The notes beneath the pieces were generated by a model. The model was not told the DNA's origin, searched no databases, and was given only the letters and a program-made list of their open reading frames with translations. Below are positions 12,890 through 25,400 of a stretch of 64,000 bases of DNA, in pieces (position 1 is the first letter of the stretch; every line of letters begins with the position of its first letter). A program made the translations under genes and the position numbers. This DNA is from Phorcus lineatus (taxonomy: Eukaryota > Mollusca > Gastropoda > Trochida > Trochidae): positions 1,488,001 through 1,552,000 of the forward strand of contig OV121088.1 in NCBI GenBank assembly GCA_921293015.1, given 5' to 3'.

Positions 12890-15800
12890 CTACATCAATG
12901 TGCACTTCGCCCTACGTTTTCCTTTTCCATTTGGTTCTTCTCCACATCCACGGTTACGAGAAACCTGATATATACACTGCAACGGCGCTGATGGAGTATC
13001 TGTGATAGCTTTCAAAAGATCAATAAATGCTTTGAGTATTTCTGCTCCTCTTTCATGGGTGAACCGAGATCCATCAAGATGGAATTTCATTTCCAAGGAT
13101 TTTGTATGTCGTTTATGCCACATGAACAAAATAGTTTCAATTGATCCTGAAAATCTCACATTTTGTTCAACCCTCAATGTTTGCTTTTCAGTTGTGAATG
13201 TATCATCTTCAAATATGAAGAAATTTCTGTTCAAATTCCCAACTCTCTCTCCAGGAACAATTCCTTTCATTTCCTCGAAAGGGAAGAGTCCATTTTGAAT
13301 GAACTGATTCAGTTTGGATCTGTTGTCTTTCAAAAAGTCGATTACAGTTTGTGATTCTTGTCCCAAGTGACAAATCAGCGGTATCAGGTTTGTGCACCTC
13401 CCAAAGTATTGATAGAGGGATGGAATTTGACCTCGCATGTCAATTGACGTGGTCACAGTGGATTCAGATTTGTTGCTCATAAATGCTAGAAGCAACTGAT
13501 AAATGCTGATCAGATATTCAAACAGACTCAGATTATGGCTTCTTGTTATGTTCATAATGTTGTGGTAGCTGTCATGGTCGAGAGTTGCGAATACTGACAC
13601 ATCTGCTGACTGTGCATCTTCACTTTGGGGTGGAAAACTACTGTAGGGAATGTCAGAAATGTTTGACTTCCAAAATGTCAGCAATTTTTCCATCTGTGGA
13701 GAAACTTCCTTTTGGATCTCGAAAAGCATGTCTTTTTCTTTGTCATTTTCAGATTTTGTTAATTGGCCATTAACAACGTCAAGGATATCACGGACAAAGA
13801 GTGTCAAAGCTCGTATGTCAAAAAAGAACTTGTGAAACACAATGATAAGTTCGTGTTCCTCAGGACGGAAAATGAACCGAAGAGGACAATGAGTTTCAAG
13901 CATGATTGGTTGCACCTTCAATACTTCAATTTCTGACAAATTCTGACCTGATACAGCCTGAAAATCAAATGCTTCCTCAACACCAAGTACAGTCTGTGTG
14001 AAGGACGCCTTTGTAAATTGGCATGTTGACCGTGCAAGACTGTTGACAGACAGACACGTTTTAAGGATGTCACACATTATTTCAGTGTCAGCTTCCAGAG
14101 GAACTGGTACTGTACAGATAATCACAAAACTTGGATGAAACTTCATTTCAGTATCAAAACCAAAGAAAGATTCTGCAATGGATCTTAATATAGTTTGTTT
14201 ACTTATAAGCTCATCTTCTTTGGGTGAGTTCGTGTCAGCAGTTCTGTTTACAGCAAGCCCTTCGAATATCACAGCTGCTAATTTCCTTGCTGAATGTAGT
14301 TGAATTTCTTGAAGTGAAACCTTCACACCACACTCTGACAATATATCACTACTGACTTCAATTGCATACATTGAATCCACGCCAAGACTTTTGAGTTCCA
14401 CGTCCATGTCAAAGATGTCCTCATCCAACAATGCCTTATCACAGACCAATTTTTTCACGTACTGCAATAACATAATCATGGCTGTTTCTGTGTCTGATTT
14501 TCTTATAATTTCAATGTTGAATGACTCCTTTTGTATTGATGTTTCATTCTCCCGTGTAGTTAAAATGAATGGTTTCACAACTGGTTGCATAAACTTCATT
14601 ATTCCTTTTTCTTCGTTTCTAACCAAGTTCTCAGTAACTTTGCGCAAATCCATCCCTAACAAGATTGGTTCTGGCTCGCCCAACATCAGCAAATGAGTCA
14701 GACATAGGTGAATTTCATTTTTTGATAACAGGATGTAGCCATGGTTTTGAAGCCTTCTGGTAACAGCAATGTTGTTTTTAAGCATGCCTACTGCAAGCGG
14801 CCCCCAATGCACACTTTGGCCACTTAAACCACATGCTTGTCGTTTTGAGGCTAGGGCATCAAGGAATCCATTTCCAGCTCCATAATTGGATTGCCCAGCA
14901 TTACCAAATACCGATGTAACTGAGGAATGCAGGAGAAACATGTCCAGTTTAAGATCTGCAGTAAGCACGTGCACATTCCAAGCCCCACAGACCTTTGGGA
15001 GAAGAGATGAAAACAATTCTTCATTTGTCATGTTCACCAAACTTGAATCATGAAGGACAGCTGCACTGTATATGATGCCAGTAAGAGGTTTTGATGAGTG
15101 CTGTATTGTTGCTAGCACACGCTTTAAGCTGTCCATGTCTGTAACATCACCCTGTTTATATTGAATAGAACAACCTGTACTTTTGCTAAGTTCCTGAATA
15201 GAATCTTGTCTCTCCGTGGTAAGAGTTCTTCGACCCATGATGATAACAGATCCGGCCCCTTCCTTTGCAAGGTACACAACACACTCCCAGCCAAGACCTG
15301 TTAATCCTCCAATGACTAAGTAGGACAGTGATCCATTAACTACATGCTTCCGAGTTGTCCTCATCGTGTCGAAGGAACTTCCATTCTCAATAGATAATTC
15401 TCTTGTTTTCAAAATCTCTGAAAGTTTTATGGGAACTGAATCCTGATCATCTTGGCGTGAATCTTCCATCAACTGAGTCAATTGTGCGACCTTACGTGAG
15501 TGTGACTTTATCCATTTAAATATCTTTGGAACCTTTTTTTCCATACAGTGTGGAGCAAACATGTCAGATTGGTGCAATACTTTGAGGTGAATATTTTTAC
15601 ATGATGAAAGAATTCCCATTGAAGTATTGTTCAATATGTTTGCCAAACAAACCAGTGTTATATCCAGACCTGAGTTTTCAACCAGTTCTTGAGATAATTC
15701 TGAAGTCAACTGAACTGTCAACAGCAAAGTTGTTAAAATACGTTCAGATTTCAGGTCATGTGGTCTCAGAAGCAAAACTTCTTTTATGTTCATACTTTTA

Positions 15801-18800
15801 AGGAGGACACACAAAGCCATTGCAAGCGTTTCTGTGTCTTTAGAATGCAGAATGGTGACATGTTTCGAGTCCACACTTTTGCACATGCACCACAAGGTGT
15901 ACAGTTTGAGAAGAAAGCCAGGTTGATAATCTGGAAAGTGCTTCAAGGATATTGTACAGTTGGCTGGGATGCATATAGTCTTCTTTATTTCAGATGGATA
16001 ACAGGCCAAGCTGTCTTCATACCGTGACCCCATCTTTCTTTTGCCTCTGAATTCAAGTGATAAAAGTGGATAGTCTTTTACCTCTGAACTTCCGACAGTT
16101 CGTGTCACCCAGAACAGAGAATTAGTGTGTGAAACAGCTGATTCAACAAGAAATTCAGTTTCCGACTTTACCGTTGATTTTGTTGGATGACAATTGTCCA
16201 GGAGAGTAAACTGAGGCTCGACCACAGAATTTGGTAGAGCTGAGCAGAGAACCGCTCCGTTGGCATGGATTGATGTTCGGTAATCTGGCGTGTCCCTGGA
16301 ATCATGGACAAGCTGACACATGAATGTCTTGTTATCCATATATTTGACTTCTATCAAATCTTCCGCTGTAGGAGAAGATAAAAGAGCAACTGCCATGGGA
16401 ATTTTGGAAATGAAATCTGCAGTGTTGAGTGAAAACACTTCCACCGTTTTAAGGTCAAGGCTCCTGTACTCCCTGCGTGCACAGCGACAAAATGCACTTG
16501 TAGCTTCATTCAAACAACTATTTGCAGTTTCCTTTCCATAACAATCTTCTGATCCTCTGGTTTCCATGACAACATAGAAAGGTACATCAAGCTTCTGTTG
16601 AGCATGTTTTAGTAACACAAGTCGCAAAGGTTTAAGTCTCTTTAGGAGTTCTTGAAGCAAGTCTTCCCCTGTAACTGTTGAAACGGAATGTCCAAAAACG
16701 AAGCAAATCTGACTGACGTTGTAAAGGCAATTTCGCAAATGTTTAGCCCCGTCTTCCGTTTCCACTGTGTCAAGATCCACAACTTCCCATTCAGTTTCTT
16801 TATGACTGAGTTTCAAATTGGTCACCACAGCTCTTTTAATCTTGTCTAGCACAGGAACGCAGTCAAACATTGACCATATCTTTCTGAATGTGATGTTTTT
16901 CACATCGAAAGATGTTCTTCCCATGAACTTGACTGAAAACTTTCTTACTTTCCCCAATATGGTTCCATCATTGGCCATGAGACAAAGAAGGAAAGAGGTT
17001 GTGGTTTCAGTTTTATCAGTCACCCTTGTATATACAACCATTTCCTCTCGAAGGGGTAGCTGCCATGTAACATCCAGTAGCTCTGTTGGAAAAAATTCAC
17101 CTTCCTCAGAATTAGCAACAGCTGTTGTTTGAAGCATTCCATCCAGAATTGCAGGATGCATTACTGTCTCTTTCATTTCTTCTTGAACTTGATTTGACAA
17201 CTTCAGAACAGCCATGCTTTCTTTTCTCCCTCGAAATGCCTCGGATATTGTTGCATATGAATCCCCATATGTGAAACCAGCCTGGCTAAGGATTTGGTAA
17301 ATTTCTTCCCTGGTCACATGTTCAGTACATCTTTCTCTCATCTGTTCCAGGTCTATCCTTTCATCTGTTCTGAAGTGTTTTGACTTCACCACTTTTCCGA
17401 CGGCATTGGCGTTGTTATCCTGTCTTACCGTGTAAGTTGTCTCGTATGCAGTGGTCCTGGAAATGTCAACTGATAGGCTGCATTGCTGGCCTCTTTTCAG
17501 AGTTACTGGACTTGAGATATAGACAGACACTGCACACTCCAGTGGAAGTCCTAAACCAATGACTTTGGCGATGCCAAAGCCAGCCTCGGCATAGGTTGTT
17601 CCCGGAAGGACGATTATTCCCTTCACTTTGTGTTCATACACACTTGAAAATTTGCCAGGTTTGATCACAACTTTGCACTCAGTGTTTCCTTCACCTTTTT
17701 TCACAAACAAATGCCCATTATTTCCAGAACTCAATTTCACAGCCTCAGATGTTAAAACGTCCAATTTCCATAACCTTTTGTGATCAAAGACATACCTTGG
17801 AAACTGAGATACTGTCATAAATGGCCTCACAAGAGACCCCCATTTAATATTGAAACTGTTTTCGTACAAGAAAGCAACAGAACGAAGCAAGCTTTCATCA
17901 CTAGAATGATGAGTCATCGAAGGCAAGCATGGTGGAAGTGTTGTGGCAGTGTCAAACATGTCTTTCAGATGGACTTTTAAGACAGGTTTTGGTCCAATTT
18001 CTAGAAATATTGTCTTGTCATTGTTTGATGCAGCTTTAATTGCATCATGAAATCTCACAGGTTGTCTGACGTTCATTCCCCAGTATTTTGGCAACATGAT
18101 CCCTTCCATATCAAGTGATACATCAACACTAGATATCATAGCAGTGTCTCCTCGTTCAGTCTTCAGGTCCTGTAGAACATCATCAAGCTCCTTCTGGCAT
18201 GTTTGCATATGATGACTATGAAACGCGCTCGTAACACTGAGCTCGATCAACTGAACTTCATCACGTCCAAGAGCTTGAATTTCTACTTTCAAAGCCTCGA
18301 TTGCATCAGAGTCTCCACTTACAGAACATGCAACAGGGCTGTAGTACAGTGCAATGTTTGCGCTGTCCCTGAACCTTTCACAGAGAGTTTCAACCTCAAA
18401 TGTTCTCATATTCCGGATGAGCAACATCTTGCCTCCTGTTGCTTCAGACATTATGGTTGTCCTGTGGTAAATGACTTTGACTGCTTCATCTAATGAAAGT
18501 ATTCCACATGTATGTGCAGCTGCGACTTCCCCAATGGATTGACCAACAACAACTGACGGATGCACACCAATACTTTTCCACAGTTGAGCTAAGGCTACTT
18601 GACAAGCAAATATGGCTATTGGTCCAAAAATTGGATCATCATGTGAAAAGGATTCTTCGAATCGCTGAAGAAGTGACCATGACACAAATCTTTTCAAAGA
18701 TTTATCAATGAGCAGCAGGACTTCCCTGAAGAGATCAATATGTACCATCAGGTCTCTGCACATTCCTGTCCACGTTGTGCCCATGCCACAAAATACAAAG

Positions 18801-19428
18801 ATAACATTTTCATACCGCATGTTTGATATAGCCCTACTTTCTGATGAGATGTGTTCAGTGACCAGTTCTTTCAGGGAGTCTATGGAATCAACGACCCATG
18901 CTTTTCGACATTTGAAATGTTCTCTGCAAACTGTAGATGTGTATGAAAGCGACCTGATATCAGTTTCATCGCAATGTTTGAGAAAATCCACCATGCTTGC
19001 TTTGAGAGTATCTGGTGAACTTCCTGAGAAACAGACTACAAATTCTCCCTTAGACTTATATTCCCTGTGCTGAGAACACGAAGCGGACGTAACAACTGCA
19101 TGAGAATTTGCACCACCAAAACCAAATGAATTCAAACATGCAACTTTTTTGTCATCTTTCCATGAGACGCTTTGAGTTGGAACTTCAAATTGACAAGTCT
19201 TAAAATCAATCAGTTCGTTTGGTTTATCAAAGTTCAAAGACGGAACGATGACGTCATGTTTCATCATCAACAAAACCTTGATTAGACCTGCAACACCTGC
19301 GGCTGGTTCGAGATGTCCGATGTTGGTCTTGGCTGATCCAATGTACCTGAGTCGTGGTTGCCCATGCTTTAAGAAAAATGATGAAAACGCTCCAACTTCC
19401 ACAGGATCACCTCGCTTTGTCCCAGTCC
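12890..19428 (-). CDS. Giant final exon of the PKS (end of KS through C terminus)
   Basis: A single uninterrupted 6,539-nt exon encodes residues 318-2496, from the TGT of the split KS motif EAHG|TGT to the stop. Its acceptor is TTCTTGGCAG just before 19428. Domain positions on the DNA: rest of KS 19428-19090, AT about 18800-17935, DH about 17715-16915, pseudo-ER about 16075-15775, KR about 15325-14785, ACP about 14510-14290, condensation-like about 14200-12970. The contrast with five exons of 161-230 nt upstream is sharp. Confidence 0.93.
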
Positions 19429-22400
19429 CTGCCAAGAACAAAACCCGGAACTGTTTAGCCAAGATGCTATTGTCTTGAAAAGGTTTAACTGGGATTATTC
19501 TCTGCCATTACATATAACTTCAAGTAAAAAGAGAAATAAATTTCAGGATTGTTGTTTAAAAGAGAGCTTGATATTAGCAGACATACGATAATATACATTG
19601 TAGACGTGAAAACAATCTGAAGGTACTCTTCAAATCTTTACATGCATGGTGACAGACTCAAATCTACAATGCATCAGTACGACTTTGAACAGAATTTCAA
19701 GTCGGCTTGTCTCTGCTTTCTCCTTGCAAACGTTTTGTAAAATATGAAACAAAACAAGTGAACCTTTCTTGTGATATTGCACTGACGATGTAAAGATAAA
19801 GAAGGCTAGTTGAGGTGAAGAACATTTATCACATTGGACAGAGTATACCCAAAGATAGTCAATACGGATATCGAGGCTGTAATGAGATGATCTATGTAAA
19901 CACTTTATCTCACCGACTGTTCCGGGCTTTACCAAGATATGGAACAATGCAATCTAGAGTCGACAGGACTCGCAATGCTATCACTGGTACTCTTCCCATT
20001 AGTATGACAAAGCATTGCTGATAAATCTTATGTCTGATTATAAGTATAAAAGAAAATTATATTCTGTCAATACCAATCTCAATAAAATCGGATGGAACCT
20101 ATCATTCACATCTCGCTATACTTTTTGAACTGAATACTGTTCCATAGCATTGTTTCCGATGTTCTTGTCTGTTGCGTTTCACCTTCCATTTATAAACAGA
20201 CAGATAGCCGCTAAAATAACTGTAAAAAGATCACCAGACAAAACCTATATGGAACTCAGATCGTTGAAAGAAAGAGACGCAGCGAGTAACGAATGATGGG
20301 TTTGGACTGGGTTTAATGAGATTGTCTGTGCTGCCTTCCAGTACGCGAAATGTAATTTGGTTACGAAAAAACAATCCAATTCATATGTTAGGATCTTCCG
20401 GTTATTGAATTGCACGTGCATCACGAGCAAAGTGTCGCTGCATGGAGCTGTCTCCAGAGCGCAGCCATTTTTTCTGGCAGTTTTCGGAATGAGCCGTCAC
20501 GGCCAGCTATGTACTTCAGAAATATGTTCTTTTTATGGAAGGATACAGCCACCAAAGTGTATGTATAATAATATTATGTTTCTGCAATCTCTGTAGGATT
20601 TTCATAGCTTTGTATCAAACTAACTTACTGTAATTTCATGTATCTTACTCGCATTGTTTCATGCGTAGTTTCATTTTGCTATTGTAGCCCAATATTAGTT
20701 ATTACGTAGGTTTTCAACATGTATTTCATGTTAAATTAACTTCAGGCAACAAATAAGTAACTTTGGCTGTAATTTATGTGCAGAATTATTTCTATGTAAA
20801 TCCATCCTTTCGGAAAAGTAAAATTGAAGCGCTCATAAAATATCCATTTATCACCTAGTTAAATATTGTAACTGCAGAGTTGCATCCCTTGATTTAAGTG
20901 ATCTTCGACAGTGTTTTTCATTCATTTGGTAAACATCTATTTCTTATGGATTAATATTTGTTCAGTAATCTTCTATAAGATATATGGATTAATCAGTGTT
21001 TTACTTAATGTTTATACATTGTTTCTTTCGGGAATTTTCGTTGAATTTGTATATTTTAATTTTTGGACTGTGACTTATGACTGTAATTTTGTTTACAGCT
21101 TTTCACCCGAATAAATCCACCTTGTGGTTGTCTACTTCATCATGGAATCGTCTTGCTTTTCTTATTGTCGTGGACAGGGTTAGCTATCCAGCATAGTGAA
21201 AAGACTTTGCCTTCAGCTGTAATTAGGACTGCGTAACACATAATGTCGGACGACTACGGAGCTGTAGGTGGTGAAGATAAGAGGATCAGGAAAAAGACAC
21301 AAGCAGGACAGGCTATGTATGAGTCAATTAGAGATCGCCATTTGAATGATATTGAACAGTTATGGAATGAAATTAATTTTCAAATGGACTTAGACTGTGA
21401 CCTGTTACGTCTCCGTGACCAGGAAAAGACATTTATGAGGCAGGTTGATAAATATCTTGCTGTGTGTACTAATTATCAGCTTTTTCTAGAAAGGACATAC
21501 ACTAGTGAGAGTAGAGATGATCTGCAGGACTATTTACTTATGTATGATGAGCGTTATGCAGAAATTGAAAGAGTAAAAATTGTTGTGGATGAGACAATTC
21601 ATCATAAACTGGAAAATGAACATATTTTGAACACTGTTAAGAAATCTAGAAGTGATTCTTGTGGTGGTAGCTCTCAATTGTCTTTGAAGGCCCGCATCAA
21701 GGCTGATGCTGCCAAACAACATCTTCAGTATTTGGTTAGGGAAAATGAACTGAAGATTAAGCAAGCTGTTCTTGAGGAAGAGGAACAAATATGTCTTGCA
21801 CAGGCAAGAAGGAAAAAGAAAGAACTTGAAGCAGAAATTGAAGTGCTGAAAGTAGAGAAGGAAGTTGCTGTAGCTGAAGCCGAGGTTTTGGTAGCAGAGG
21901 AAGGTGATCTAGGTGACAACTTACCTCACAGATCTATCAACATACCATCACAGGATGCAATAGAGAGAACAGGACACTACATTCAGAAGTTGGGAAACTT
22001 GCCAACTCCTAAAGATGGATCCCAGCATAAGGAATCTACAGCAGCAGCAGACACACCGAAGGCAAGGTATGAACTGAATCCTCACGCACCAGTGTTTCAA
22101 CACGTCCATCCAACGGCAGAACTAGGAAAGTTCCTCTTGAAGAAGGACCTTCTCTTATCTCGTCTAAGGACATATGATGAGAAACCAGAGACCTATGCAG
22201 TTTGGAAAACTAGCTTCCTCAGTGTAATGAGAGAGCTTGATGTTACACCGGGTGAAGAAATGGACCTTCTTATCAAGTGGCTAGGACCAGAGTCGTCAAA
22301 GCAAGCGCTAAGTCTGAGGGCATCAAACTTCAGCGATTCTACACGAGGGCTTCAACAGATCTGGCAAAGACTTGATGAGCGCTATGGCTCACCAGAGATG

Positions 22401-25400
22401 GTTGAGAACACTTTAAGAAAGAAACTAGATAATTTCCCTAAGTTAACAATGAAGGACAATAAGAGATTGTATGAGTTGTCAGATTTATTGTCAGAGATTG
22501 AAGCTATTAAGATGTGTGAACAATATAGATCATTGTTAGCATATTTTGATTCTGCCAGTGGTGTTTCACCTATTGTATGTAAGTTGCCTTTCAGTTTACA
22601 GGAAAAGTGGACAACTGCAGCTTTCAGATACAAAGAAGTTCACAACGTGCCTTTTCCTCCGTTCACCTTCTTTGTGAAGTTCATCAGAGACCTCAGCAGG
22701 ATTAGGAATGACCCAAGCTTCTTGTTTGAGCAGACCATTGGCAAGCCTGATCAGAATCTGAGTAAGCAGACAACCTTCAAGACTAGTAAGGTATTCACCA
22801 AGAAAACAGAGGTTGATTATCACGTTGGAGCAGATTACTGTCCTTACCATGCTTCCACAAAACATTCTTTGAATCAGTGTAGATCATTAAGCTCAAAGAG
22901 TTATGGTGACAGGAAGGAGTTTCTAAAGAAGAATGGTTATTGCTACAGATGTTGTGCCAGTAACAAACATTTAGCTAAGAACTGTAAGGAAATTGTGAAA
23001 TGTAACTTGTGTGGACATTCTAGACACCCAACTTTTCTTCATGTTGACCAGTTTGTTCCAGCGTCAAACTATGGTGGGGAGAACCCTCGAGGACCAGTCA
23101 CTTCCAAGTGTACCCAGATCTGCGGACAGACATTCGGAGGTAAATCATGCGCCAAAACTGTGTTGGTAAAAGTGTTTCATAGGAGTAGGCCAGACAGATT
23201 TGTGAAAGCATATGCCATATTGGATGATCAAAGTAATGTGACCCTAGCTCGTCCCAAACTTTTTGATGCTTTGAACATTGATGGCGAACCCATTCAGTAC
23301 ACAATCTCATCTTGTGGAGGCCATACAGAAAGCTATGACAGGAAGGTTTCTGATTTAGTTGTGGAATCACTGGATGGAAGCAACACTCTTGGTATTGCTA
23401 ATGTTATTGAATGTTCTCAGATTCCAGAGTTAAGAGATGAGATACCTACACCTGAGATTGTAAACAATTTCCCTCACCTACAGAACATCAGTATTCCCCC
23501 AATTGATAATGATGCTGACATTTTGCTCTTAATAGGAAGAGATGTAATCGAGGCTCACCATGTCTTGGACCAAAGGATTGGATCACCATATGCTCAACAA
23601 CTACCACTTGGATGGGTGGTGATTGGCGAATCATGTCTCGGCAGAGTACATCAACCTAACCATGTGACAGTGAACAAGACCTATCTATACAGGAACAAGA
23701 ACCACCAACGTGCTACAATATTGAAGCCATGCACCAATGATATCAATCTAAAGGAGATATTTGCAGTAACTCAAGAAGATGAACAATTAGCCTACTCAGT
23801 AGAAGACCTGGACTTTATTGAGCTTATGGACAAAGAGATGATAATGGGACCAGAGAAACAGTGGGTTGCACCTCTACCCTTCAAACAGAAAAGACCAAGC
23901 TTACCAAGCAACAGATCACAAGCACTGAAGAGAGCTTACAGCTTGGATAGAAGTCTCAAACGAGATGAAACAAAGAAGAATCACTTTGTGGCATTCATGA
24001 AGAAATTGCTAGATTCTAGGCATGCTGAAGTTGCACCTGAGTTAAAACATGAAGAGGAACATTGGTATCTACCTATCTTTGGAGTTCATCACCCCAAAAA
24101 GCCTGGACAGATCCGTGCTGTGTTCGACTCATCCGCAGCATACAACGGTGTATCCCTGAATGATGTTCTGCTACAAGGGCCTGACCTTATGAACAGTTTA
24201 GTAGGAGTGTTAATGAGATTTCGGAAGGAAGAAGTGGCAGCCATGGCTGATATTCAGAGCATGTTTCATTGCTTTCAGGTTAAAGAGGAGCACAGGAACT
24301 ATCTTCGCTTCTATTGGTACAAAGATAATGACCCTTCAAAGGAACTAGTAGAGTACAGAATGAGAGTACACGTTTTCGGAAACAAACCATCGCCTGCTGT
24401 TGCAACTTATGGTCTGAGGAAGGCAGCTTTTGAAGGCGAAGAGATGTTTGGACATGACACGAGAGAATTTGTGGAAAAGGATTTCTATGTAGACGATGGA
24501 TTATCATCTTGTCCCAGCGAAGGGGAAATGGTAGATTTGTTAAAGCGGACACAGAAATCACTTCAGGAAAATGGATGTCTGAGATTACACAAAGTTGTCT
24601 CAAATAGAACTGCTGTTATGACTGCATTCCCTCAAGAGGATTTAGCCAAAGACCTAATGAATCTGGATCTGACCACAGATACATATCCTCTGCAAAGGAG
24701 CTTAGGACTGTTATGGAACATAAATACAGACACTTTTGTATTTCAAACTTCAAAAGATGTGAAACCTTGCACCAGGAGAGGAGTATTGTCAACAGTGCAC
24801 AGTATTTTCGATCCTCTTGGATTTATAGCACCCATTGTTATTCAAGGAAAAGTATTTTTCAGAGAACGAGCTCAAGACAAGTATGACTGGGATGAAGAGC
24901 TTGAGCCTGACAAGAAACTGGAGTGGGAGAAATGGAGGGACTCCCTGACTGCTCTTGAGAACATTGAGATACCTAGAATGTATGTACCTACATCTTTCAG
25001 AGAATCATACTCTAAAGAACTATGTGTTTTTTCTGACGCATCTGAGATGATCATAGCCTCTTCAGCGTATTTGAAGATCACAGACAAGGATGGGATTTCA
25101 CATTCAGGATTTGTTTTTGGGAAAGCCAAGGTTGTTCCAAATCATGCACATACTATTCCTCGCTTAGAACTTTGTGCATCTGTTTTAGCTGTAGAAGTAG
25201 GTGGTTTAGTTACTAATCATCTTGACTTGCCCCCACACTGTGTTCATTATTACACTGACAGTAGAATAGTTCTTGGGTATATCAACAACACAACAAAGAG
25301 ATTTAAGGTGTATGTTTCAAACAGGGTGCAGAAGATAAGGAATTTCTCAGACCCAAGTCAGTGGTCTTACGTGCCGACCAGTCAGAATCCAGCAGACGCT

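Noticed and set aside
12970..16880. A methyltransferase domain between DH and KR, as in fungal LovB
   Set aside because: Residues 1157-1435 match the structural half of a KR, with no SAM-binding glycine motif visible.
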